Shown one piece after another: positions 14,510-22,877 of a DNA stretch of 58,830 nt. The position numbers and the translations under genes are program-made. Position 1 is the stretch's first letter; each line of letters begins with the position of its first letter. Source of the stretch: Halobacteriales archaeon QS_8_69_26 (GTDB lineage Archaea > Halobacteriota > Halobacteria > Halobacteriales > SW-7-71-33); assembly GCA_003023195.1 (NCBI GenBank), contig PXRX01000035.1, positions 1 to 58,830 on the forward strand, in the 5' to 3' direction. The notes below the pieces were generated by a model. It worked only from the letters and a program-made list of their open reading frames with translations, did not search any database and had not been told where the DNA came from.

Positions 14510-15785
14510 TACAGGATAGGGCGTAGACGGCGGCGGCCTGCCCCGGTCCCTCGTTTCCGAGAACGTCTGCCAGCGCCGGGATCGCCTCCACCACGTCGTC
14601 AGGGTCGTCCTCCGCGACCTCCATCACCCACCAGGTCGCCGCAACCCGTTCGGGTCCCTCCCCACCGGTCAGGTACGGGACGACCAGATCGACCAGCGGT
14701 GCGATGTCGCCCGGCCGCTCCTCGGCGATCGCCCGGAGGGTCCGAAGCACAGGACCTGCCTCCGCGAGATCACCCTCCTCCAGCAGCGACCGGAGGATCG
14801 GGATTGCCGGCGTGCAGTCCCCCGGCCGCGCCGCCGCGATCTCGGCCAGCGCTTCGAGGGCGTCCTCGCGCGGGGCGGGATCCGTGCGGTCGAGCAACGA
14901 GAGGACCGCCGAGACGCGAACCGCCTCCGGCCGATTCGAGGCCAGCCGGCGCAGTCCCTCGGCCTCTTCGGCGGGCGTTTCGGCGCCGGCGGTGTGGAGA
15001 TCCCGCGGCGGTTCGACGACACTGAGACGATCGACGGCGTCCATCCGGAGCGTGAACGCCTCGCGATCCAGGTCCATCGGCACGCACCGGATCGTCGGGG
15101 CCGCGGCGGGCCGGTCGAGCGACCGCTGGATCGGCGAGACGTCCCAGCACAGCTCCGTCCGCTGATCATCGTCCTCGACGTAGGTGAGTTCGTAGCCCGG
15201 CCCGTCGGGGTACTCCCCCAGGAACGACACCAGCGACGACGGATCCGACGGGATGATCCCGGCAGTCGTCGGTATGCCGCCGTCGGCGACCGGATCCCGA
15301 ACCCACGGGAGGTCGGGATCGATCTCTCCGCGCTCAACCGCGGGGACGAAATCCCAGGGGTGGTAGTGGTCCCAGCCCTCGACGTCGCTCAGGTCCAAGT
15401 CGTCGACGACCACGTATGCGTCGGCGTCAGGGTGCAGGTCCGCGATCAGAGCCAGCCGCTCGCGGCGTTCGGGGAACCGCTCGTACCGACCGTCAGCCTG
15501 CTTCTCGCCGAGCCAGCGGTCCCAGTCGTCCGGGTGGCGGCCGACGACGTCGACCACGCCCGGGATCGCCGCCTCCTCCGCGAGGTCCTGGTTGCCGATG
15601 GCGTACACCGGGTGATCGGTCTCGTGAGCGAGGTAGCGAACCCACGTCAGCGGCACGGCCTCCTTGCTCGGGTGGGGGTTGATGTCGACCGTCCAGTCCC
15701 GGTCGAAAGCGCAGACGACGGTCACTTCTCCATCCCCATCGTCGTCGTCGCTCCAGTCCCGATCGAACGCGAAGACGACGGTCAT
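14496..15785 (-). CDS. HAD-like N-terminal domain fused to HEAT-type helical repeats
   Basis: A 429-residue protein. The segment FDRDWTVDINPHP and later DADAYVVVDDLDLSDV suggest an acidic phosphatase- or nucleotide-binding-like alpha/beta domain (residues 1-180). Residues 280-429 are alpha-helical repeats (RRLASNRPEAVRVSAVLSLL, ALEALAEIAAARPGD and similar), the HEAT pattern. The first 34 residues duplicate the motif TVVxAFDRDW (at about 3-10 and 23-31), so an internal GTG start at the second copy is possible. ATG at 15785 overlaps the stop of the VWA gene by ATGA, making the two one operon. Function is unknown; HEAT repeats suggest protein binding. Confidence 0.7.
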   Translation of the reverse strand: MTVVFAFDRDWSDDDDGDGEVTVVCAFDRDWTVDINPHPSKEAVPLTWVRYLAHETDHPVYAIGNQDLAEEAAIPGVVDVVGRHPDDWDRWLGEKQADGRYERFPERRERLALIADLHPDADAYVVVDDLDLSDVEGWDHYHPWDFVPAVERGEIDPDLPWVRDPVADGGIPTTAGIIPSDPSSLVSFLGEYPDGPGYELTYVEDDDQRTELCWDVSPIQRSLDRPAAAPTIRCVPMDLDREAFTLRMDAVDRLSVVEPPRDLHTAGAETPAEEAEGLRRLASNRPEAVRVSAVLSLLDRTDPAPREDALEALAEIAAARPGDCTPAIPILRSLLEEGDLAEAGPVLRTLRAIAEERPGDIAPLVDLVVPYLTGGEGPERVAATWWVMEVAEDDPDDVVEAIPALADVLGNEGPGQAAAVYALSCISRE

Positions 15786-17941
15786 TTCTCTACCTCCGTT
15801 GCCGTCGACGGGGCGGCCGCACACAGCGTCGCCAGCAGGTCCAGCTCCTGCTGGAGATCTTCGTCGCCGACGGCCGCCATCTCCGCCTCGAGGTAGTCAC
15901 GAAGGTGGCCGAACCGATCGGCGTGCTCCGGGGAGACCGACAGCGGCACCGATCCCCGCTCGTGGCGGCCCCGCGGGTCGGGATCGGGATCCTCCCAGTC
16001 GTCGACACCACCGGCCTCGTCCCCATGGACCGCCGTGGCCCACGCCCATAGTTCCCGGGCGTACCGCGACAGAGCGACGGCCTTCCGGATCCCCGTGTGG
16101 TCGAAGGTCTCCGGCTCCTCGGGGACCGTCACAGAGACGCGCTCGACGTGCTCGTCGCCGGCGCGCTCGGTCCAGGAAGCCACCAGATCCAGCTCCTCGG
16201 CATTCCCAGTCGACGCCAGACGCACCAGCACCACGCCGCCGCGGGCCTTGCCCTCCTCCTTCGGCGAGGGGAACAGCGTCCCGACGTGCATCAGCCGATC
16301 CGTGGCGGCGTCGGCCGACGGCGACCCGTGGACGGCGGCGATCTCGTAGCCCTCCGCGTCCAGTTCGAGCCCGAGGTCGTACACCAGCGGCGAGACCGTG
16401 TACTCGAACTCCTCGCCCAGCCGGCGCTCGAAGCTCTCGCCGGAGTGGACGAAGTAGTGGTTCGCGCCGCGGATCCCCGACAGCGTCTCCGCGAGGTCGG
16501 CGTTGGCGTCCAGGCCGATCCCGACGAAGGTGGTGTGGATGCCCTCGGTGGCCGCGTCGGCGAACAGCTCCGTGAGTGCGCTCTCGCCGGTCGTGCCGGT
16601 GTTGGGCATCATGTCGGTCATGAACACTATCCGGCGCTCGATGTTCCGGGTGGTGGTCCCGCCGTCGAGCAGGTCGGCCGCCGCCCTGAACCCGGCCGCG
16701 AGGTTCGTCCCGCCGCCCGCCGAGACCTCCCGGACGTGGCGGCGGATGGCGTCCATGTCCGTGCTCCCGACGTCCCGGAGCGGCTTCGCGACGTGCGCCT
16801 GGCTGTTGTAGAGGACGATCCCCAGGCGGTCGTCCGCGCGGAGTTGCTGGGTCAGCGCACACAGCGCCTCCGTCGCGGCCTCCATCTTCGTCTCCGCGCC
16901 GCCCTCGGTTGAGCACCTGTTGCCGTGCTCGTCGTAGTAGTACGAGTCGAAGGCGCTGCTCATCGACCCGGAGACGTCGAGGACGGCGACCAGGTCCAGT
17001 CGTAGCCGTTCGAAGTCCTCGACCGAGAGGGTCGAGTCCAGGCCAACGGAGAGGAACCGCTCGGTCTCGCCGGTCAGCGGGTGCTCGCTTACGGCCGTCG
17101 CGTACCGCGGCGCGAACAGCGCGTCCGAGTCGGCGCCCTCGCCCGTCTCGAAGTGGTAGTCGTAAAACAGCCCCTCGTCCGCGATCGCCTCGGGCTGTGG
17201 GGTGTACTCGTTCTCGACGTTCTCCCGGAAGTTGCCGACGTCCTTGGCCCCGCCCGTCGCCATCCCCACTGTTTCCGTACTCGCCGGGTCGGCACCGGCC
17301 GCGGACGCGTCCATGTTGGCCTCTACGGAGTGCAGGGCCCGTCCGGGACTCCCCGAACTCGGAGCAGCCGCGTCCTCGTGTTCGTGTCGATCGGGTCGGC
17401 GACGCTGATCCCGGAGTTCGTGGGCGTCGACGTGGCGCCCGCACGAGTCACAGACGTAGTCCGGCGGATTGACCGACCGCCTGCCCCGGGATCGCCGGTC
17501 CTCGTTCCGCGGTCGCCAGTCGTCGACAAGGTTTTCGTCCCGGTCGACCCGTGTGACCGTCGTCTCCTCGTCGATGATTCCGAATTTCTTCTCGATCCCG
17601 AACGCCGAGACGGCCGCGATGACGCCCTCGTCGGTCGTATCGGCCACCTTACCCTCCCTGAGCGGTGCCCCGCAGGCAGGACAGTCCGGGGCGTCCGGCC
17701 CCGGGCGGGTGGGTGGGGCCGAGACCAGCATCGACTCGACGCGGTAGGTCCCGCCGGTCTTCAGGTCCAGCAGCGGCCCCGCCGACGGTGCGATCAGTGC
17801 TGCGAACTGCCGGCCGCCCACGTCCTCGAGGGCGACCTTGTGAACCCGCTCGCCTGCCACGTCGAGCGAGCGCCGTGTGACGAACGTTACTTCGATGTCG
17901 TGACGGACTCCGTTCCGAAGGTCCGCGTAGGTGGCTCCCAT
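15782..17941 (-). CDS. VWA-domain protein with N-terminal zinc ribbons
   Basis: A 719-residue protein. Residues 1-200 form a separate module with CxxC pairs at 87-90 (CPACG) and 164-167 (CDSCG), probably one zinc ribbon. Residues 230-310 match a conserved run before VWA domains (ENVENEYTPQPEAI, FYDYHFETG). The VWA domain has the MIDAS motif DVSGSMSS at about 322-329 and later AGGGTNLAAGF and FMTDMMPNTG, so it should bind a divalent ion and a protein ligand. No signal peptide is seen, so it is probably cytoplasmic. ATG 17941 is preferred over a TTG at 17977. It is coupled to the HEAT gene downstream. Confidence 0.85.
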   Translation of the reverse strand: MGATYADLRNGVRHDIEVTFVTRRSLDVAGERVHKVALEDVGGRQFAALIAPSAGPLLDLKTGGTYRVESMLVSAPPTRPGPDAPDCPACGAPLREGKVADTTDEGVIAAVSAFGIEKKFGIIDEETTVTRVDRDENLVDDWRPRNEDRRSRGRRSVNPPDYVCDSCGRHVDAHELRDQRRRPDRHEHEDAAAPSSGSPGRALHSVEANMDASAAGADPASTETVGMATGGAKDVGNFRENVENEYTPQPEAIADEGLFYDYHFETGEGADSDALFAPRYATAVSEHPLTGETERFLSVGLDSTLSVEDFERLRLDLVAVLDVSGSMSSAFDSYYYDEHGNRCSTEGGAETKMEAATEALCALTQQLRADDRLGIVLYNSQAHVAKPLRDVGSTDMDAIRRHVREVSAGGGTNLAAGFRAAADLLDGGTTTRNIERRIVFMTDMMPNTGTTGESALTELFADAATEGIHTTFVGIGLDANADLAETLSGIRGANHYFVHSGESFERRLGEEFEYTVSPLVYDLGLELDAEGYEIAAVHGSPSADAATDRLMHVGTLFPSPKEEGKARGGVVLVRLASTGNAEELDLVASWTERAGDEHVERVSVTVPEEPETFDHTGIRKAVALSRYARELWAWATAVHGDEAGGVDDWEDPDPDPRGRHERGSVPLSVSPEHADRFGHLRDYLEAEMAAVGDEDLQQELDLLATLCAAAPSTATEVEK

Positions 17942-18266
17942 TCTGAACTGGTCGGCCGCCGTGTCCCGGGCGGCCAACGGGTGTCAGCCCGGTTCGACTC
18001 TCCCCAGAGTCGCTAACAACATCCCGATGGTCTTTTCCCTCACTTCTCACTCAGAAAGATGTTCTTAAATGATTTAAATCTGATGGCTAGGTGCATCTTT
18101 AGGGCTAAAGGGTTCGAGAAAGAGGCATCGCATTGTTCTATTACACAGTATACGGCCTGATCACGCCATCTGGGAGCCACTGACGGCGTGAGAAAGCGCG
18201 TTGAACTGTCGTGAAACTAGTCGAAACAATCATTGGGATGGACCTCCACGCCCGGACGATCAGAGG
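17942..18266. promoter_or_regulatory. Divergent spacer between the VWA and AAA-ATPase genes
   Basis: AT-rich patches at 18058-18080 (TTCTTAAATGATTTAAATC) and 18135-18155 (CTATTACACAGTATACG) are the plausible promoters for the minus-strand VWA operon and the plus-strand ATPase. No gene was found in the 325 bases. Confidence 0.4.
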
Positions 18267-19832
18267 ATGTCGGCCGACGCCGGTGACACCCTGCTCCGGT
18301 TACTCCGCGAGCACAACCCCTGGTGGGCGGAGGGGAGCGACGCGTTCTCGTTGCCGCCCCGGGCCAAGAGCGACTTCTACCACCTCGCACGTCCCGAACG
18401 CGAGGGAAGCCAGTTCGAGGACCAAGCGTTGCTCGGGCTCGTCGGCCGGCGCGGCGTCGGGAAGACGACACTGCTCCACCAGTTCGTCCACCACCGGGTC
18501 CAGAACGGTGCCGCCCCCGAACAGTTCCTCTACCTCCCGATGGACGCGGACCCGCTCTACCAGCTCCAGTCCGACGAGGGGATCCGGCGCGCGGTACGCT
18601 ACTACGAGAGCCGCGTGCTGAGCCGGACCGATCCCGAGGACCCCCAGTTCGTCCTGGTTGACGACGTCCATTGGGTCGAACATCCGAACAAGCCGGACAT
18701 CGAGGGGTGGGGAAGGCCGATCGCGGAGGTACTCGACGGCACGCCGAACCGCCACGTCGTCGTCACCGCGAGCGCGGGTGTCCAGGTCGACCGGGAACTC
18801 GAGCGGGTCGGCGTCGACCCGGACCGGTACGACGTCCAGCCGATCCTCCCTGAGAAGTTCCGGGACTACATGTTCACGCTCCACCCCGAGTTGGAGGAGG
18901 ACGACACGCGGGTGAGCCCGACGTCGCTCCGCACCGGGGAGAACAGTCTCCCAGCCTGCATCGAGCGCGGGACCGCCGGGCCGTTCGTCGCGGAACTCCG
19001 CGCGAAGTACGACCGGGTCGCCCCCCACGAGCGCCGGATCCGGGCCCAGGTCGCAGACTACCTCGTGATGGGCGGGACGATCAGCTACGACCTCGACGGC
19101 GCCGTCGCCTCTGCGAGCGACCTGACGGCCGACGACTACGAGCGACTGCGCAACGACGTCCGGAATGCCCTCTACCAGGAGGTGCCCGGCTTCGAGTCCG
19201 TCCGGACGATCGCCGACCTCGAACGGCTGTGTGCGCTGGCCGCCCGGGACCGCGCCGCCGACCCCGTCCGGTACCAGACGCTGGTCGACCTGTTCGACGT
19301 AGACCGGCGGACGATCACCGGCAGCTACCTCCCGGCGCTCGAACGGCTGTACCTGTTGAACGGCGTCACGGAGTACGACAACCAGCGGCCGCGGTCGGTC
19401 CGTCTCTACCTCCGGGACACTGGCCTGGTGACCGCCCTTTCCGGCGGGGATCCGTCGAAAGTGCTGGGCGACTTCGACCGCGAGGCCGACCTCGCGCGGA
19501 TCGCGGGCTTCGACCACACGATGCGGTTCGCCTACGGGATCGGTGCTACCCAGGGCGGGGATGGAGATCCGTCGGTCCAGTACTGGCGCGGGCGGGCGGG
19601 CGAGGTGGACTACGTCTTCGAGGTCGAGGACACGCCGGTTCCGGTGGTGCTCGCCTACCGGTCGGGTGGCCGGGAGGACTCGCTGGCCGCCCTTGAGGAG
19701 TTCACCGAGGCGTACGATGCGCCTGTTGGGATGGTGCTGACCGGGGACACGATCCGCGGGGCCCAGCCGGTCACAGAGGTTGCTGAGGGGATCGTCCAGC
19801 TCCCGTACTGGCTGTACATGATGATCTGTTAA
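18267..19832 (+). CDS. AAA ATPase with a DUF4143-type C-terminal domain
   Basis: A 521-residue P-loop ATPase. Walker A GRRGVGKTTLL lies at residues 60-70 and Walker B FVLVDDVHW at 128-136. A winged-helix segment (LVDLFDVDRRTITGSYLPAL) lies near residues 350-370. The end reads VDYVFEVEDTPVPVVLAYRS, the nuclease-like DUF4143 region seen in bacterial and archaeal AAA proteins of this type. Such proteins are often linked to toxin-like or defence functions, but none is proven. ATG 18267 begins MSADAGDTLL; the upstream frame is unlike coding sequence. It is divergent from the VWA operon. Confidence 0.75.
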   Translation: MSADAGDTLLRLLREHNPWWAEGSDAFSLPPRAKSDFYHLARPEREGSQFEDQALLGLVGRRGVGKTTLLHQFVHHRVQNGAAPEQFLYLPMDADPLYQLQSDEGIRRAVRYYESRVLSRTDPEDPQFVLVDDVHWVEHPNKPDIEGWGRPIAEVLDGTPNRHVVVTASAGVQVDRELERVGVDPDRYDVQPILPEKFRDYMFTLHPELEEDDTRVSPTSLRTGENSLPACIERGTAGPFVAELRAKYDRVAPHERRIRAQVADYLVMGGTISYDLDGAVASASDLTADDYERLRNDVRNALYQEVPGFESVRTIADLERLCALAARDRAADPVRYQTLVDLFDVDRRTITGSYLPALERLYLLNGVTEYDNQRPRSVRLYLRDTGLVTALSGGDPSKVLGDFDREADLARIAGFDHTMRFAYGIGATQGGDGDPSVQYWRGRAGEVDYVFEVEDTPVPVVLAYRSGGREDSLAALEEFTEAYDAPVGMVLTGDTIRGAQPVTEVAEGIVQLPYWLYMMIC

Positions 19833-20031
19833 TTGGGGTTCTCTCGGATTCGGCCAGTCTGATGCCCAAGGTCCTCGGACTGGTCGGGATCCGGATCCAG
19901 AGCTCGCTCAAGAAGATTGCCAGCCGTAAACGCTGGATCCATCCCCGGACGTGGCCAGGCACAGACAACGATCTGCGTCCCAGTAGAGGATTCCGCATCG
20001 TATCCGCAGGTTCGAACTCGTATGTGACCCT

Positions 20032-20349
20032 TTAGAGTGGGTTCTCGGGATCCCTGAACTCGATCTTCCACTCGGATTCGGCCATCGTGCCGTCGGTGCG
20101 GATCGGGTAGAGCCTGTAGACGCCCGCGGGGAGGTCGTCGACTTCGAGCGCCGGTGTGATGGCGTCTCTGGCGGGGGGCGTGTCGAACTCGGACGACAGT
20201 TCGGTCTCAAGGTTGAGCGAGTCCAGCCGCCGCCATCCCCGCCCGTCAAACGGTCGGTAGCGGAGTTCGTAGTGGTCGATCGACGGATCGGAGGACCCGA
20301 CCCACCTCTTCAGGCCTGCGCTCAGGGTGTCGATCATATCACTCAGCAT
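20032..20349 (-). CDS. Small beta-rich protein of unknown function
   Basis: A 105-residue acidic protein without a signal peptide or membrane span. The pattern HYELRYRPFDGRGWRRLDSL and AGVYRLYPIRTDGTMAESEW resembles a single fibronectin type III-like or immunoglobulin-like sandwich. No family is recognised. Its stop faces the AAA ATPase gene across about 200 bases in which I see no gene. Met5 is an alternative start. Confidence 0.55.
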   Translation of the reverse strand: MLSDMIDTLSAGLKRWVGSSDPSIDHYELRYRPFDGRGWRRLDSLNLETELSSEFDTPPARDAITPALEVDDLPAGVYRLYPIRTDGTMAESEWKIEFRDPENPL

Positions 20350-20533
20350 GAGTATTCGGAGTCGATCCCTTCACCGCCTGGTCCAGGGTTGGCCCGGCCT
20401 GGTACCAGGCTGGCACCAGGGCGGGTGCCATACCCGGTCCACATGCCTCCCGCAGTTACACCAGGGCATCCCCTGCGAGCAGCTAGAAGGCCCAGTCTTC
20501 CGGCACCCCTCCTGCTCACCAGTGTCAGGTGTG

Positions 20534-21193
20534 CTATTCATCGCTGTCGTGAAACCGCGTTTCGAATTCCTGCCAGACGCTGGGCTCCCTCGCCATCCGC
20601 CCTCGCAACAGAAAGAGCAGTTCCTGATCGGTTAGCTCCTCGCCGTCGAGAAACCGCCGCCGGAGACGGATCGGGTCGGGGATCTCCCGATATTCACGCT
20701 CGAGGGTAACGGTGACGTCTTCAAGGACCCGGACCGAACCGGACTCCTCGTCGCTGCGTTCGACCGGGGGGGATTGGTCGGCGGCGGCCCTGGCTTCCTC
20801 GGAGAGGTCGTCGGGATCGACGTCGATGTCGACGTCGGTATCGGGCTCCCGGTGGCGGTACCGCTGGATGCCGGTTTCGATCCCCTCTTCGAGGACTGTC
20901 TCGACGTCAAGGTCGCCGCTACTCTGCCGGACGGCCTGGTAGACGAACGCCACCATCGCGACCAGACTCCGGTAGAGGGTATTCCCGTACTCGATCTGAT
21001 CGTAAATCTTCCGTTGCTGGGCCAGTTCCAGCTGTGGAAGTACTCGGAAATCGAGGATGCCGTGTTTGATCCGTTCGCGGATGGTGCGACGCTTGTTGCT
21101 GTGCTGTTGCTGGTGGTCGTAGTCTCGCCCGTGCCTGATGTAGTTCCGATCGTCGGGGGTGAGAAATCCCCGCTGGCGGTCGTCCGACATCAC
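20534..21193 (-). CDS. Haloarchaeal conserved hypothetical protein, helical and acidic
   Basis: A 219-residue soluble protein starting MMSDDRQRGFLTPDDRNYIR. This N-terminal signature, with RRTIRERIKHGILDF soon after, recurs in a haloarchaea-specific family of unknown function. The middle is acidic (residues 115-150), and the C-terminus is helical (RLRRRFLDGEELTDQELLFLL). No enzyme motif is visible. An AT-rich TATA-like stretch (AAAATATATTTGTT on the minus strand, about 21217-21230) lies 25-35 bases before the start. Confidence 0.65.
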   Translation of the reverse strand: MMSDDRQRGFLTPDDRNYIRHGRDYDHQQQHSNKRRTIRERIKHGILDFRVLPQLELAQQRKIYDQIEYGNTLYRSLVAMVAFVYQAVRQSSGDLDVETVLEEGIETGIQRYRHREPDTDVDIDVDPDDLSEEARAAADQSPPVERSDEESGSVRVLEDVTVTLEREYREIPDPIRLRRRFLDGEELTDQELLFLLRGRMAREPSVWQEFETRFHDSDE

Positions 21194-21344
21194 GAGTAAA
21201 TACGAATCGTCTTAGGAACAAATATATTTTGATTCGGATGCTATGTCCAGTCCAGACGATGATCCGCCAGGTGCGAGCGATCGGCATCGAGTCCGGGGGA
21301 GAGGGGATCTATAGAGGGTACTCTCCAACCAGTACCCGATCTAC

Positions 21345-21365
21345 CGATACGAAGTATCGCGATAC
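21345..21365. promoter_or_regulatory. Triple half-site operator candidate
   Basis: CGATAC (21345-21350), GTATCG (21354-21359) and CGATAC (21360-21365) form two overlapping palindromes sharing the middle half-site. The element lies 43 bases upstream of a 49-residue gene with a strong GGTGGAGGG Shine-Dalgarno-like site. Confidence 0.5.
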
Positions 21366-21407
21366 GGCAGACACCTCAGTTCCACTGAAAGGTGGAGGGA
21401 CCGATCC

Positions 21408-21557
21408 ATGACTGACGAGTCGTCGCTCAGCGAGGAGGCTCTTGACCGCGCCCGGGAGCACCTCGAGGACTGTCGGGAGCTTGCCGAGTCGGACCTCCCG
21501 ATCGCCCCCTACGCCGAGGCGCTCGTCGCCCTGGTTGAGGAGGCCGACGTCGAGTGA
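21408..21557 (+). CDS. Small acidic helical protein (49 aa)
   Basis: ATG at 21408 encodes MTDESSLSEEALDRAREHLE and onward to VEEADVE, ending in TGA at 21555-21557. It is strongly acidic and should form two short helices, a typical haloarchaeal small soluble protein. A purine-rich GGTGGAGGGA about 10 bases upstream is an unusually good ribosome binding site for a haloarchaeon. A palindromic operator candidate lies just upstream. Family unknown. Confidence 0.6.
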   Translation: MTDESSLSEEALDRAREHLEDCRELAESDLPIAPYAEALVALVEEADVE

Positions 21558-21837
21558 CCGTTCAGAGGCCCCTCGTCTCCGACGACCGCTCACGAGTTGA
21601 ACCGAGGGATCGTCGGCCCGGTATCTTGCTCGCATCTACTTTCGGGTGCTGATCGGTAACCGCTCTACGCCCACGAGGGAAACGTCACCGGATGGAGGTA
21701 GTCGGGGAGACTGCGGTCACGATGGCCTTGTTGAAATTCTCAGTCGCTGAGTGACCATGCTGAATACACAGCGCGAGTCTTGCACGGTGGTAGGTTGGGA
21801 GCATAAAGTTATTCCCGAGACTATCGTAGTGAACTAC

Positions 21838-22020
21838 ATGGACATCCCGGCACCCGTCCACGTCGGCGACACCGTCTCCGCCGAGATGGAGGTCACCGAG
21901 AAGAAGGAACTCGACAGGGACGACGCCGGGTTCGTCACCATCGACTCCACGCTGACGAACCAGGAGGGGACGGTGGTGTTCGAGGGCGACATGAAGTTCA
22001 TGATCAAGACGCGGGACTGA
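21838..22020 (+). pseudogene. C-terminal remnant of a MaoC-like hotdog dehydratase
   Basis: The 60 residues from ATG 21838 (PAPVHVGDTVSAEMEVTEKK to the end FMIKTRD) match the last strands of a MaoC/R-hydratase-like hotdog domain, which is normally about 140-160 residues and carries its catalytic Asp and His in the first half. That half is absent, and the sequence before 21838 is unrelated and AT-richer. I read this as a 5'-truncated gene. A short hotdog protein in its own right cannot be excluded. Confidence 0.55.
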
Positions 22021-22079
22021 TCCGGTCGCACCCCGAGTCGGCACAAGAGACATCACCCCCCGGGAGCCACAGTCACGGC

Positions 22080-22310
22080 ATGGTCACGGTCGTTCTGGAG
22101 GACGGGGAAACCGAGGAGCACGACAGGATCCGGATCAAAGGGAGCCTGATAATCGCGTTCGAGGTGTCCGAGGGCGGGCCACCACACGCCCCCGACGAGG
22201 ACGCGGTGACCGTCTACCCCGACGGGTCGGTCCACCGGATCGACCTCGACGACGGCGAGACGATGAGCGGGGTCGAGGCCACGACGTACGACCAGTACGT
22301 GATCGAGTGA
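22080..22310 (+). CDS. Small acidic hypothetical protein
   Basis: A 76-residue soluble acidic protein beginning MVTVVLEDGETEEHDRIRIK. Alternating hydrophobic and polar residues suggest a small beta barrel or roll. No cysteines, signal or membrane segment are present. Family not recognised. It follows the MaoC remnant by 59 bases and converges on the small membrane protein gene. Confidence 0.6.
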   Translation: MVTVVLEDGETEEHDRIRIKGSLIIAFEVSEGGPPHAPDEDAVTVYPDGSVHRIDLDDGETMSGVEATTYDQYVIE

Positions 22311-22343
22311 CCCCTGGTCGGGGAGCGTCGGCCGGCGTCGGCG

Positions 22344-22601
22344 TCAGCGGGGGGTCCGGGTCGGCTCCCCGGCGCGGTCGGCGGTCGCCGTCGACCGGGC
22401 GAACGCGACCGCGGCGAGGGCGCCGCCGGCCAGGCCCACCAGGCCGGCGACGAGCACGAGGGGTGCCGAAAGCGCCAGGAGGGCCAGGCCGACGACCACC
22501 GGGAGGGCGGCGTAGGCGAGGAGCCCTCGGGTCGTCTGCGGCGTGGTTCGGTCGGGACCGGGCGGTGCCACGGGTGTCGTGGAGCGAGTGCTGTCTGTCA
22601 T
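22344..22601 (-). CDS. Small two-helix membrane protein
   Basis: An 85-residue protein starting MTDSTRSTTPVAPPG. It has two hydrophobic segments (GLLAYAALPVVVGLALLAL and PLVLVAGLVGLAGGALAAV) and a short charged tail. ATG 22601 is chosen because the upstream frame is Arg/Pro-rich and unlike a haloarchaeal protein. No family assigned. Confidence 0.6.
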   Translation of the reverse strand: MTDSTRSTTPVAPPGPDRTTPQTTRGLLAYAALPVVVGLALLALSAPLVLVAGLVGLAGGALAAVAFARSTATADRAGEPTRTPR

Positions 22602-22799
22602 CGGCGGAGCGTGGACAGGTCGGTGCGGACTGCGAAAACAGCCGGAGCGGGGCCGTCGGAGAGCCCCATCACGGTCGAGCGGGGAACCCCGCGCCACCAC
22701 GATCGGGCTCGCGCTTACCCGAGGTGTTGCATCGTCGTGAACTACGGTACGGGGGGACCCGTAGTAAAGCTGTTCAGGATCCGTTACCAGTTCGCACGG

Positions 22800-22877
22800 G
22801 ATCCGTTCGCGGGACCCACTCACGCGATCCGTTCCCGGAACTCACCCACGCGATCCGTTCCGGGAGCGACCGCGCCT
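22800..22877. repeat. Three tandem copies of a 26-bp unit
   Basis: Units at 22800-22825, 22826-22851 and 22852-22877 each begin GATCCGTTC; the first two continue to CACGC. The last copy runs into the stop codon of the methyltransferase gene. Similarity falls off in the third copy. Confidence 0.7.

Noticed and set aside
17990..18020. tRNA suggested by GGTTCGAC near 17990
   Set aside because: No stem pairs around the loop and no cloverleaf can be drawn on either strand.
18267..19832. MoxR ATPase partner for the VWA protein
   Set aside because: The ATPase has a DUF4143-type end and lacks MoxR features, so a MoxR-VWA pair is not supported.
22800..22877. CRISPR array
   Set aside because: Units are directly adjacent, degenerate and without spacers, and no cas gene is present. 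The same holds for 25708 and 42719.
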